This document shows, piece after piece, positions 33,342 through 41,425 of a stretch of 53,529 bases of DNA. Numbering within the stretch: the first letter of the stretch is position 1; the number at the start of each line of letters is the position of its first letter. A program made the translations under genes and the position numbers. Source of the DNA: Streptomyces sp. HNM0574 (GTDB lineage Bacteria > Actinomycetota > Actinomycetes > Streptomycetales > Streptomycetaceae); NCBI RefSeq assembly GCF_012726235.1, contig NZ_JAASAH010000025.1, forward strand, positions 1 to 53,529, given 5' to 3'. Under the pieces are notes generated by a model that saw only the letters and a program-made list of their open reading frames with translations, was not told the origin of the DNA and did no database searches.

Positions 33342-34994
33342 GTGGCCGGTGGGCCGTTGATTGTGCAGAGTGACAAGACGCTGCTGCTCGAGGTCGGTCA
33401 TGAGCAGGCCGACGAGTGCCGGCGCGCGGTCGCGCCGTTCGCCGAGCTGGAGCGGGCGCCCGAGCACATCCACACGTACCGGCTGACGCCGCTGGGCCTG
33501 TGGAACGCGCGTGCCGCGGGGCACGACGCGGAGCAGGTCGTGGACGCGCTGGTGACGTACGCGCGCTACCCGGTGCCGCACTCCCTGCTCGTGGACATCG
33601 CCGAGACGATGGACCGGTACGGGCGGCTGCGGCTGCTCAAGCACCCCACGCACGGGCTGGTGCTGGAGAGCAGCGACCGGCCGGTGCTGGAGGAGGTGCT
33701 CCGGTCGAAGAAGATCCAGCCGCTGGTGGGCGACCGGATCGACGAGGCGACCGTGGTCGTGCACCCCTCCGAGCGCGGCCAGATCAAGCAGACGCTGCTG
33801 AAGCTGGGCTGGCCCGCCGAGGACCTGGCCGGGTACGTGGACGGCGAGGCGCACCCGATCGAGCTGGACCAGGGCGACTGGTCGCTGCGCCCCTACCAGG
33901 AGCAGGCCGTCGAGGGCTTCTGGCACGGCGGCTCCGGTGTGGTGGTGCTGCCGTGCGGCGCGGGAAAGACGCTGGTCGGCGCGGGCGCGATGGCGAAGGC
34001 GCGGGCCACGACGCTGATCCTGGTGACGAACACCGTCTCGGCGCGGCAGTGGAAGTCGGAGCTGGTGAAGCGTACGTCGCTGACCGAGGACGAGATCGGT
34101 GAGTACAGCGGTACGCGGAAGGAGATCCGGCCGGTCACGATCGCCACGTACCAGGTGATCACGACGAAGCGGAAGGGCGTCTACCCGCACCTGGAGCTGT
34201 TCGACTCCCGCGACTGGGGTCTGATCGTCTACGACGAGGTGCACCTGCTGCCGGCGCCGGTGTTCAAGTTCACCGCCGACCTGCAGGCGCGGCGGCGGCT
34301 CGGCCTGACGGCGACGCTGGTGCGGGAGGACGGCCGGGAGTCGGACGTGTTCTCGCTGATCGGCCCGAAGCGGTTCGACGCGCCCTGGAAAGAGATCGAG
34401 TCGCAGGGCTACATCGCGCCCGCCGACTGCGTCGAGGTCCGCGTCAGCCTGACCGACTCGGAGCGGCTGGCGTACGCGACGGCCGAGGCGGACGAGAAGT
34501 ACCGCTTCTGCGCGACGACGGACAGCAAGCGGCGGGTCACCGAGGCGCTGGTGCGGCAGCACAGCGGTGAGCAGACGCTGGTGATCGGCCAGTACATCGA
34601 CCAGCTGGACGAGCTGGGCGAGGACATCGGCGCTCCCGTGATCAAGGGCGACACCAGCAACGCGCAGCGCGAGAAGCTGTTCAACGCCTTCCGCGAGGGC
34701 GAGTTGACGTGCCTGGTGGTGTCGAAGGTCGCGAACTTCTCGATCGACCTGCCGGAGGCGACGGTCGCGATCCAGGTCTCGGGCACCTTCGGCTCGCGGC
34801 AGGAGGAGGCGCAGCGGCTCGGCCGGGTGCTGCGGCCGAAGGCCGACGGGCACGAGGCCCGCTTCTACTCGGTCGTCGCCCGCGACACCATCGACCAGGA
34901 CTTCGCGGCGCACCGCCAGCGCTTCCTGGCCGAGCAGGGCTACGCCTACCGGATCGTCGACGCGCACGACCTGCCGGAGGGGTCGCCGGACTGA
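33342..34994 (+). CDS. XPB/Rad25-type DNA repair helicase
   Basis: 550 residues from GTG 33342 (GGAGGGAGAGGC ahead), where the family begins (G-P-L-I-V-Q-S-D-K-T-L-L-L-E-V). An N-terminal damage-recognition-like domain (1-180) is followed by SF2 helicase motifs: L-R-P-Y-Q-E-Q-A-V, Walker A P-C-G-A-G-K-T near 204-210, D-E-V-H near 298, T-A-T-L, and motif VI Q-R-L-G-R-V-L-R-P near 490. Bacterial XPB unwinds DNA 3' to 5' and is linked to nucleotide repair. Its end overlaps the convergent mannosyltransferase gene by 49 bases. Confidence 0.93.
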   Translation: MAGGPLIVQSDKTLLLEVGHEQADECRRAVAPFAELERAPEHIHTYRLTPLGLWNARAAGHDAEQVVDALVTYARYPVPHSLLVDIAETMDRYGRLRLLKHPTHGLVLESSDRPVLEEVLRSKKIQPLVGDRIDEATVVVHPSERGQIKQTLLKLGWPAEDLAGYVDGEAHPIELDQGDWSLRPYQEQAVEGFWHGGSGVVVLPCGAGKTLVGAGAMAKARATTLILVTNTVSARQWKSELVKRTSLTEDEIGEYSGTRKEIRPVTIATYQVITTKRKGVYPHLELFDSRDWGLIVYDEVHLLPAPVFKFTADLQARRRLGLTATLVREDGRESDVFSLIGPKRFDAPWKEIESQGYIAPADCVEVRVSLTDSERLAYATAEADEKYRFCATTDSKRRVTEALVRQHSGEQTLVIGQYIDQLDELGEDIGAPVIKGDTSNAQREKLFNAFREGELTCLVVSKVANFSIDLPEATVAIQVSGTFGSRQEEAQRLGRVLRPKADGHEARFYSVVARDTIDQDFAAHRQRFLAEQGYAYRIVDAHDLPEGSPD

Positions 34995-36268
34995 CGGTCC
35001 TCCGGTTCCGCCCGCCGCCGGGGTTCCGGTTCCGGCCGGGTGCGGCGCAGGCACAGCGGGACGGCGGCGAGCAGGACCAGGCCGAGCAGCGGGTAGGGCG
35101 AGGCGAGGGGCTGCTGCCACCAGGACAGGTGCAGATCCAGGTCGCCTTCTTTGGGCAGCAGCCACATGCTGCGCGCGGTGAACAGCACGGTGAGCGCGGC
35201 GGCGAGGGCCGTACGGGCCCGGCCGGCCGTCGTCCAGGTGAGGACGATCAGCGGGACGCACCAGACCCAGTGGTGCGACCAGGAGATCGGGGAGACCAAC
35301 AGCGCGGTCACCGCCGTCAGTTGGACGCCCCACGCGTCGTCGTACCGCAGGCTCACGTGGCGGGCCAGCAGCAGGCCGGCGAGCGCGACCACGGCGGCGG
35401 GGACCAGCCAGAGCAGGCCGGGGTGGGCCGCGTGGTCGAGGCGGGCGACGAGGCCCTGGAGCGACTGGTTGTCGACGATCCACGCCTTGCCGACGCGGGA
35501 GGTCTCCCACAGCCGCCGCGTCCAGAAGTCGACGCCCGCGCCGGGCAGGAAGGCCGCGCCCAGCACGACCGTCCCCGCGAACCCGGCGACCGCCGTGAAC
35601 CCCTCGCGCACCCGCCCGGTCAGCAGCAGGTGGACGGCGAAGACGGCGGGGGTGAGCTTGATGCCGGCGGCGACGCCGATGGCCAGGCCCTTGCCGCGCG
35701 CCCCGTCGGGGCGGCCCAGGTCCCACAGCACCAGGCAGGCCAGCAGCAGGTTGATCTGCCCGAACACGAGGGTCTGGAAGACCGGTTCGAGCCACAGACC
35801 GAGCGCCGTCGCCGTGCACAGCACGGGCAGGCTGCGCGCGGCGCCCGGGCGTCCGGCGGCGCGCAGCGACAGGTGCACGAGGAACGCGAGGAGCGCCGCG
35901 TTGCCCGCCGCGAAGAGCACCTTGACCGCCGCGAGCGGCAGCAGCGCGAAGGGCACGAAGAGCAGCGCGGCGAACGGCGGGTAGGTGGCCGGGAGTTCCC
36001 ACTCGGTGACGGTGAACCCGTACAGGTCGCCGCCGTCCAGGACGGCCTGCCCCTCGGCGCGGTAGACGTGCACGTCGGCCATGGGGACGCGCAGGGCGAC
36101 GCAGAGCGCGGTGAACGCGGCGAGGGAGAGGGCCAGCAGCCCGGCGGCGGCCCAGCCGGCCCGTCCCCGCCGAAGTCCGCCGCGCCAGGGGCCGGTTCCG
36201 GTTTCGTCCGCCGTTCCGGTTCCGGTTCTGGTCCGGTCCGGCGGGGGTGTGCTGTCGGCCTTCGTCAC
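34946..36268 (-). CDS. GT87-family polyprenol-phosphate mannosyltransferase-like protein
   Basis: 440 residues. A polar head (1-30) leads into about 11-12 membrane helices. The first extracytoplasmic loop has D-V-H-V-Y-R-A-E-G-Q-A-V-L, and E-L-P-A-T-Y-P-P-F-A-A-L-L-F-V-P, typical of DUF2029/GT87 C-type transferases that move mannose from polyprenol phosphate. L-V-F-G-Q-I-N-L-L and S-P-I-S-W-S-H-H-W-V-W are further family motifs. In actinobacteria such enzymes build lipoglycans or glycosylate secreted proteins. The start is GTG (V-T-K-A-D-S). Acceptor unknown. Confidence 0.85.
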   Translation of the reverse strand: MTKADSTPPPDRTRTGTGTADETGTGPWRGGLRRGRAGWAAAGLLALSLAAFTALCVALRVPMADVHVYRAEGQAVLDGGDLYGFTVTEWELPATYPPFAALLFVPFALLPLAAVKVLFAAGNAALLAFLVHLSLRAAGRPGAARSLPVLCTATALGLWLEPVFQTLVFGQINLLLACLVLWDLGRPDGARGKGLAIGVAAGIKLTPAVFAVHLLLTGRVREGFTAVAGFAGTVVLGAAFLPGAGVDFWTRRLWETSRVGKAWIVDNQSLQGLVARLDHAAHPGLLWLVPAAVVALAGLLLARHVSLRYDDAWGVQLTAVTALLVSPISWSHHWVWCVPLIVLTWTTAGRARTALAAALTVLFTARSMWLLPKEGDLDLHLSWWQQPLASPYPLLGLVLLAAVPLCLRRTRPEPEPRRRAEPEDRQSGDPSGRSCASTIR

Positions 36269-36293
36269 CCGCGTCGCCTCCGTCCGGCAGGGG

Positions 36294-36599
36294 TCATCCG
36301 CTCCGGCGGGCCAGGCTAGCGGGAGCCCGGCCCGCTTTCAGCACGGCAAGCGCGGCCTGCGCGGCGAGCTCCGGCCGAAGGCGTACGTGACCGGCCGCGG
36401 TGTTGACGTCGCGGAGTCCGACGTCGCCCTGGAGCGCGGCGGCCTCGGAGCCGAGCTCCTCGATCTGCCCGACGACTCCGCCGGCGGCCCCGTCGGCACC
36501 CAGTTCGCGGGCGCACGCGCCACCTGTTCCACGGCTGCCGCCCGCGACCAGCGCGGTACGCCCTTCGGGCAGACGGGGCGCCGCCACGGACGAGGTCAT
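36294..36599 (-). pseudogene. Short-chain dehydrogenase remnant
   Basis: The frame opens M-T-S-S-V-A-A-P-R-L-P-E-G-R-T-A-L-V-A-G-G-S-R-G-T, the Rossmann dinucleotide-binding start of a short-chain dehydrogenase/reductase, and continues A-R-E-L-G-A-D-G-A. It then jumps to V-G-Q-I-E-E-L-G-S-E-A-A-A-L-Q-G-D-V-G, which in intact enzymes lies about 20 residues further on. After D-V the sequence loses all resemblance and no S-Y-K catalytic triad exists. It is a decayed 101-codon fragment of a 250-residue enzyme with internal and C-terminal deletions. Confidence 0.6.
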
Positions 36600-36717
36600 G
36601 CGGCTCCCCGGGGATCGCTTCGGACGCCGGGCACGGACCGCCCGGACGGATGGGCCCGTGCCGCTGAACTCCAGCTCCGCCGAGGGCCGTTGGGGCACGG
36701 GACGGGGCCGCGCGCGG

Positions 36718-36756
36718 GACCCGGGCATCGGAGGAGAGCCGTCCGATACCCGGGTC
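36718..36756. promoter_or_regulatory. 15-pair hairpin in the gene-free stretch before helR
   Basis: Bases 36718-36732 (GACCCGGGCATCGGA) pair with 36742-36756 with one C/T difference, around a nine-base loop. The hairpin is 230 bases upstream of the HelR-like start, in a 389-base gene-free stretch (36600-36988) which otherwise holds only GC-rich sequence and a GGAGGCGGCGTACACT patch at 36823 that could include a -10 element. It may be a leader attenuator or a terminator left over from the eroded SDR locus. Confidence 0.5.
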
Positions 36757-36988
36757 CTTCGATACAAGATCCGGGCAGCCGCCGGCCGCACGTACCGGCG
36801 GAAAAGGGTTCGCCCCGGAACGTGGAGGCGGCGTACACTCCCGGGCCTTGCCTCCTCCCGCGCCGCATCCGGCCGGCAGGACCCCGGCCGCACGGAAACC
36901 GGCCGGCACCTTCGCGTACCCCTCGGCCGCACGACGGCCGCCCGCCGACCACGCGTTCCGACGCGTCCTGCCCGGAGGCAGCAACACC

Positions 36989-39133
36989 GTGAGCACCGCG
37001 CCCGCGCACGCCCACCCGTCCGACCCCGACCCCTACGAACCCGGCCCGCCCGGCACCGACCCGCTGGAGACCGAACGGGCCCACCTCGCCGCCGCACGCG
37101 CCGCCCTCCGCGCCATGCGCGAGGACGCCGAAGCACTCGACACCAGCGACGTCGCCACGGACTGGGTGAACGCCGCGATCCTCCGCTCCGACATCGACGC
37201 CCGCATCCGCGCCCTCGCCGACCTCAGCGACACCCCGCTCTTCTTCGGCCGCCTCGACTACCTCGACCACCGGACGCACACCGGCACCGAGGACGAGAGC
37301 GCCGACGGCACCTCCTTCCACATCGGACGACGGCACGTCCACGACGCCGAGGGCGACCCGATGGTCGTCGACTGGCGCGCCCCCGTCTCCCAGCCCTTCT
37401 ACCGCGCCTCCGCGAAGGACCCCCAGAACGTCGCCCTCCGCCGCCGCTTCGGCTACGCGGGCGGACGGATCACCGCCTACGAGGACGAGCACCTCAGCGA
37501 TCCGGGCGAGGCCGCCCGCTCCTCCCGGCTCCTCCAGGAGGAGATCGAGAAGCCGCGCGTCGGCCCCATGCGGGACATCGTCGCGACCATCCAGCCCGAA
37601 CAGGACGAGATCGTCCGGTCCGGCATCGAGGGCACCGTGTGCGTCCAGGGCGCGCCCGGCACCGGCAAGACCGCCGTCGGCCTGCACCGCGTCGCCTACC
37701 TGCTCTACACCCACCGCGAACGGCTGGCCCGCACCGGCACCCTCGTCGTCGGCCCGAACGCCTCCTTCCTGCACTACATCGAGCAGGTCCTCCCCGCACT
37801 CGGCGAACTGGAGGTACGGCAGGCCACGGTGGACGAACTCGTGGCCCACGTCCCGGTACGGGGCACCGACAGCCCCGCCGCGGCCCGCCTCAAGGGCGAC
37901 GCGCGGATGGCCACCGTCCTGCGCCGCGCCGTACGCGCCGGGGTGACCCCGCCGGCCGAAGCCTGCGTCGTCGTACGCGGCTCGCGCCGCTGGCGGGTAC
38001 CCGGGTACGAACTCGCCGAACTCGTCGAGGAGTTGCTCAGCCGCGACATCCGCTACGGCGCGGCCCGCGAGGCACTGCCGCAGCGCATCGCGCACGCCGT
38101 GCTGACCCGGATGGAACAGGCCGGCGAGGCGCCCGACGACCGGGTGCAGGACGCCGTCGCGCGGAACGCCGCCGTCAAGGCCGTCGTCAAGACCGCCTGG
38201 CCCGCGGTCGATCCGGCGAAGCTGGTGCTGCGGCTGCTCTCCGACCCCGAGTTCCTGGCCACGCAGGCCGAGGGCGTCCTCGACGCGGACGAGCAGCGGC
38301 TGCTGCTGTGGGAGAAGCCCGCCAGGGGCGTGAAGTCGGCCCGCTGGTCGGCGGCCGACGCCGTACTCGTCGACGAGGCAGCCGACCTCGTCTCCCGCAC
38401 CGCCTCGCTCGGCCACGTCGTCGTCGACGAGGCCCAGGACCTCTCCCCCATGCAGTACCGCGCCGTCGGCCGCCGGTGCAGCACCGGCTCCGCGACGGTC
38501 CTCGGCGACATCGCGCAGGGCACCACCCCGTGGGCGACGGCGAGTTGGCGCGAGGCGCTGCACCACCTCGGCAAACCGGAAGCCGTCGTCGAGGAGCTCA
38601 CTCAGGGCTTCCGCGTACCGCGCGAGGTCATCGCGTACGCCTCCCGGCTGCTGCCCGCCATCGCGCCGGGGCTGCGGGAGGCCACCTCGGTGCGTGAATC
38701 CGCGGGCGACTTCGCCGTACGGACCGTACCCGACGGGGTCCTCACCGACGCCGTCGTGCACGCCTGCCGGGAGACGCTGGAGCGGCGCGAGGGCTCGGTC
38801 GGCCTGATCGCGGCCGAGTCCCGGCTGCCGGAACTGGCCCACGCGCTGGACGCCGCCGGAATCCCCGTCCTCGCGCCCGGCGAGGAGACCAGCGAACAGC
38901 GCCGCCTCACCCTCGTCCCCGCCACCCTCGCCAAGGGCCTGGAGTACGACTACGTCGTCCTCGACGAACCGGACGCGATCGTCGCCGCGGAAGCGGAGGC
39001 GCCGGACGGGGCCGGGCCCCGCACCGGGCTGAGGCATCTGTACGTCGCACTCACCCGCGCCGTCTCGGGCCTGACGATCCTGCACAGCCAGCCGCTCCCG
39101 GAACCGCTGCGGGACACCGGAGCGGAGTCTTGA
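36989..39133 (+). CDS. helR: HelD/HelR-type RNA polymerase recycling ATPase
   Basis: 714 residues from GTG 36989 (GGAGG ahead). The SF1-like motor has Walker A G-A-P-G-T-G-K-T near 220, preceded by the family block D-I-V-A-T-I-Q-P-E-Q-D-E-I-V-R, Walker B V-V-D-E-A-Q-D-L-S-P, Q-G-F-R-V-P and L-Y-V-A-L-T-R-A. The N-terminal region F-F-G-R-L-D-Y and D-W-R-A-P-V-S-Q-P-F-Y-R-A matches HelD proteins, which pull stalled RNA polymerase off DNA. HelR is the actinobacterial form reported to displace rifamycins from polymerase. A longer frame reaches upstream but is low complexity. Assignment to HelR rather than another HelD is by length and motif recall. Confidence 0.8.
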   Translation: MSTAPAHAHPSDPDPYEPGPPGTDPLETERAHLAAARAALRAMREDAEALDTSDVATDWVNAAILRSDIDARIRALADLSDTPLFFGRLDYLDHRTHTGTEDESADGTSFHIGRRHVHDAEGDPMVVDWRAPVSQPFYRASAKDPQNVALRRRFGYAGGRITAYEDEHLSDPGEAARSSRLLQEEIEKPRVGPMRDIVATIQPEQDEIVRSGIEGTVCVQGAPGTGKTAVGLHRVAYLLYTHRERLARTGTLVVGPNASFLHYIEQVLPALGELEVRQATVDELVAHVPVRGTDSPAAARLKGDARMATVLRRAVRAGVTPPAEACVVVRGSRRWRVPGYELAELVEELLSRDIRYGAAREALPQRIAHAVLTRMEQAGEAPDDRVQDAVARNAAVKAVVKTAWPAVDPAKLVLRLLSDPEFLATQAEGVLDADEQRLLLWEKPARGVKSARWSAADAVLVDEAADLVSRTASLGHVVVDEAQDLSPMQYRAVGRRCSTGSATVLGDIAQGTTPWATASWREALHHLGKPEAVVEELTQGFRVPREVIAYASRLLPAIAPGLREATSVRESAGDFAVRTVPDGVLTDAVVHACRETLERREGSVGLIAAESRLPELAHALDAAGIPVLAPGEETSEQRRLTLVPATLAKGLEYDYVVLDEPDAIVAAEAEAPDGAGPRTGLRHLYVALTRAVSGLTILHSQPLPEPLRDTGAES

Positions 39134-39160
39134 CTTGAAGTGACGTTCAACTCCTAACGT
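39130..39160 (+). promoter_or_regulatory. MerR-type promoter: 19-base spacer containing a dyad
   Basis: -35 TTGACT (39130-39135) and -10 TAACGT (39155-39160) are exactly 19 bases apart. Ordinary sigma-A promoters have 17; 19 is the hallmark of MerR-controlled promoters. The spacer holds TTGAA-GTGACG-TTCAA, an imperfect dyad. The -35 overlaps the stop codon of helR and the promoter reads into the SnoaL-like gene at 39201. The MerR protein itself is not in the window. Confidence 0.6.
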
Positions 39161-39200
39161 CCGAGGTGCAGTTCCACACCGCGGACCACAGGAGCACCCC

Positions 39201-39623
39201 ATGAACGACACCACCCGCCCCACACTGAGCACCGACCCCGCCGCCCAGGCCGCGGCCGAAGAAGCCGCGGCCCGCTTCGCCCAAGAACTCCAACGCGGAC
39301 TCGACACCGGCGACGCCGACATCTTCGACGGCCCCTTCGCCGCCGACGTCCTCTGGGGCAGCCCCTACGGCGCCACCCTCGACCACTACGCCGAACTCAA
39401 CGCCACCCACCACCGACTCCTCGCCGCGGAAACCGCACCCCCCTCCCGCTTCGACGTCGTCGCCGTACGCGCCCCCGCCCCCGGCGTAGCCCTCGCCCAC
39501 ATCCGGCGACAGGCCCAAGACCCGGACGGATTCTCCGAGATGGCGCTGTACACCCTCGTCGAACGAGACGGTCGGTGGTGGCTCGCGGGGGCACAGAACA
39601 CGCCGATCGCGGTGGGAGCTTGA
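39201..39623 (+). CDS. SgcJ/EcaC-type SnoaL-like protein
   Basis: 140 residues with the NTF2/SnoaL-like cone fold: an N-terminal helix E-E-A-A-A-R-F-A-Q-E-L-Q-R-G-L-D-T-G-D-A-D, then F-A-A-D-V-L-W-G-S-P-Y-G, and strands near A-L-A-H-I-R-R-Q and W-W-L-A-G-A-Q-N-T. It matches the SgcJ/EcaC family, small proteins of unclear catalytic role often near biosynthetic or stress genes. AGGAGCACCCC precedes the ATG. Its promoter looks MerR-controlled, so induction by a small molecule or oxidant is possible. Confidence 0.8.
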   Translation: MNDTTRPTLSTDPAAQAAAEEAAARFAQELQRGLDTGDADIFDGPFAADVLWGSPYGATLDHYAELNATHHRLLAAETAPPSRFDVVAVRAPAPGVALAHIRRQAQDPDGFSEMALYTLVERDGRWWLAGAQNTPIAVGA

Positions 39624-39679
39624 GGGGGGGCGGGGGGCCGCCCCCCTCCCCCCCCTCCCCCCTCCCCCAGTGCCCCCGT
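39624..39679. terminator. G-run/C-run hairpin between convergent genes
   Basis: GGGGGGG-C-GGGGGG (39624-39637) faces C-runs of 7-8 and T-interrupted C tracts to 39668, giving an extremely stable hairpin between the SnoaL-like and SMI1 genes. It likely ends both transcripts. Homopolymer tracts this long are prone to replication slippage and sequencing error. Confidence 0.55.
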
Positions 39680-40981
39680 CTACCAGTACCCCCCGTCCGT
39701 CCACCCCTCGAAGGTCGCTGCGTCGAGGGGGTCTTCGGCGTCGTGGGGGGTCAGGCCTTCGGTTCGGTAGGTGCCGCGGAGCCAGCCGAGGAGCATGTCG
39801 GTGAGGCCGCGGTCGAGTGGTGGTCCTTGGTCGGCGTGGCGGGGCCAGAAGACGAGTGGCCAGTCGTCGGGGTTCTTTTCGGTGGTGAGCCAGCCGAGTT
39901 CGTCGCCGTCGACGGAGTTGGCGAAGGGCAGGAAGCCTCCGGGCTCGGGCCAGACGGCGAGGGGGTACCACTCGGGGAAGTCGTCGCGCAGTGAGCGGTA
40001 CGCCTCGGTGATCTCGGTGAGGTGGGAGGCCATGCGTCGTTCGCCGGTGCGGAGCGGGGTGAGGAAGCGCAGCCAGCCGGCCCAGCAGCCGGCGCCGTAT
40101 TCCTCCATGAGTGCCGTGTATTCGCCGGGAAGTGCGGTGCCGAGTTCGTCGAAGAGCGCCTGCCAGGCGTCTTTCGGTTCGGTGGTGCCGTTTCCCAGGT
40201 AGGGGCGGTCGGGTGGCGGGCAGAGCAGGCGGAGTGCTTCGAGTCCGGTACCGGTTTCCAGTGCGTGGCGTCGTTTTTCGCCGGTGAGCCGGGGCGGTTC
40301 GGGTCGGGGCGGGGTCCAGGGGCGGACGGCTGCCAGGTAGGCGGTGCGGGCGACGGTGCCGCGCAGCGGGCCGATCAACGGGCCTGGTGGTGTGGGGACT
40401 TCGTCGGGTGCCCGGACGGTGTGCCGCAGGTAGCCGGTGAGGTTGAGGTCGTAGTGGTGCCAGGGTTCGAGGCCGCTGCCGGGGACGGCGCCGAGGTGCC
40501 GGACGACGACGGGCCAGGCGTCCGGGTTCTCGGAGGCTGAGGTGTCCCAGAACAGCAGGTCGCTGCCGCGGCTTTCGCCGAAGGCGAGCAGTCCGCCGGG
40601 GGCGGGGTGGAGGGCCGGGTGCGGGTGTTCCGGTTCGTGGCCGTCCTGTCCCGCGTGGTCCTGGGCTTCGTTGTCCTCGGCGCGGACGCGGCGGCGTACG
40701 CCGTGCAGCCAGGTGCCGTAGTCGAAGCGCTCGCCCTGGGCGCAGGGGACGTGGATCCACAGGTATTCGCCGAAGTCCAACGGGCCGTAGGTGTCGGCGA
40801 GTTGTTTGTAGTCTCCGGGGAGTGGGAGTCCGAGCCATTCCTCCACTTCTGCCCAGTCCACCCCGACGGGTGCGGGCGGGCGTTCGTGGTTCACCTCCGT
40901 GTATTCCGCGACGTCCACGTATGCGCCGACCTCCACAGTCCAGCCCCTCCCCGATGTGCCGTCGACCGGCCGCTCCGTCAT
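39680..40981 (-). CDS. Tandem SMI1/KNR4 (SUKH) protein
   Basis: 433 residues with two SMI1/KNR4 domains. The first (about 40-190) has W-A-E-V-E-E-W-L-G-L-P-L-P-G-D-Y-K-Q-L, G-P-L-D-F-G-E-Y-L-W-I-H and L-A-F-G-E-S-R-G-S-D-L-L-F-W-D. The second (about 270-410) repeats this: F-D-E-L-G-T-A-L-P-G-E-Y-T-A-L-M, L-P-F-A-N-S-V-D-G-D-E-L-G-W. SUKH proteins are often immunity proteins against contact-dependent or secreted nuclease toxins. No toxin gene is adjacent, so it may be an orphan antidote or act in another role. GGGAGCCGGGGA precedes the ATG. Confidence 0.85.
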   Translation of the reverse strand: MTERPVDGTSGRGWTVEVGAYVDVAEYTEVNHERPPAPVGVDWAEVEEWLGLPLPGDYKQLADTYGPLDFGEYLWIHVPCAQGERFDYGTWLHGVRRRVRAEDNEAQDHAGQDGHEPEHPHPALHPAPGGLLAFGESRGSDLLFWDTSASENPDAWPVVVRHLGAVPGSGLEPWHHYDLNLTGYLRHTVRAPDEVPTPPGPLIGPLRGTVARTAYLAAVRPWTPPRPEPPRLTGEKRRHALETGTGLEALRLLCPPPDRPYLGNGTTEPKDAWQALFDELGTALPGEYTALMEEYGAGCWAGWLRFLTPLRTGERRMASHLTEITEAYRSLRDDFPEWYPLAVWPEPGGFLPFANSVDGDELGWLTTEKNPDDWPLVFWPRHADQGPPLDRGLTDMLLGWLRGTYRTEGLTPHDAEDPLDAATFEGWTDGGYW

Positions 40982-41364
40982 TCCCCGGCTCCCTTGCCGT
41001 GGGTGACTGATCCTTCCGGGATCATGGAAGCGGCCTGTGACACCGCCGTGGGCGCCGACCGGGTGTGGTGCGGCGCGTGTTGGCGGTTGTCGTGTGTCCA
41101 CCCAATCGTCGGGAGCGACAACCGTCCACACCCTGTGGAAAACCCGCCGTGCACCACAGGTCGCGCGGGTAACTCCATTACTCGTGCGGGTGACGGTGGG
41201 CGGGGTGGTCGCCAACCTCCGTACCTGCCGGCCGTGTTCGTCGCGTTTCTCAGGTTCACCGGGTTCACCGTTTCGTCCCCTTCGTCGCGTACACCGCAGT
41301 AACGCGGGCGGTGCACCGAGGTGATGGCCGGTCACCCGAAGATGTCATCCACGCGGTGCGTGCC
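40982..41364. other. Gene-free stretch with an inverted repeat
   Basis: No gene seen in these 383 bases. The only marked structure is TCCACA-CCC-TGTGGA at 41125-41139, a perfect six-base dyad that is found again, identical in all 15 bases, at 42106-42120. The rest is mixed-composition intergenic sequence beside the start of the SMI1 gene and the end of the wall-binding gene. Confidence 0.5.
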
Positions 41365-41403
41365 CCTTCTCCACCAGGCCCCCCGTGGCCCTGGTGGAGA
41401 AGG
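41365..41403 (-). terminator. 14-pair hairpin after the peptidoglycan-binding gene
   Basis: CCTTCTCCACCAGG (41365-41378) and CCTGGTGGAGAAGG (41390-41403) are perfect complements around an 11-base loop. It starts 23 bases beyond the stop of the secreted wall-binding protein on the minus strand, with no U-tract. Confidence 0.65.
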
Positions 41404-41425
41404 AGCCGCAGTCGTGCCGGGAGGG

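Noticed and set aside
36400..38697. 765-codon plus-strand frame overlapping helR
   Set aside because: Arg/Pro-rich translation without any motif; the HelR frame has Walker A, Walker B and family blocks.
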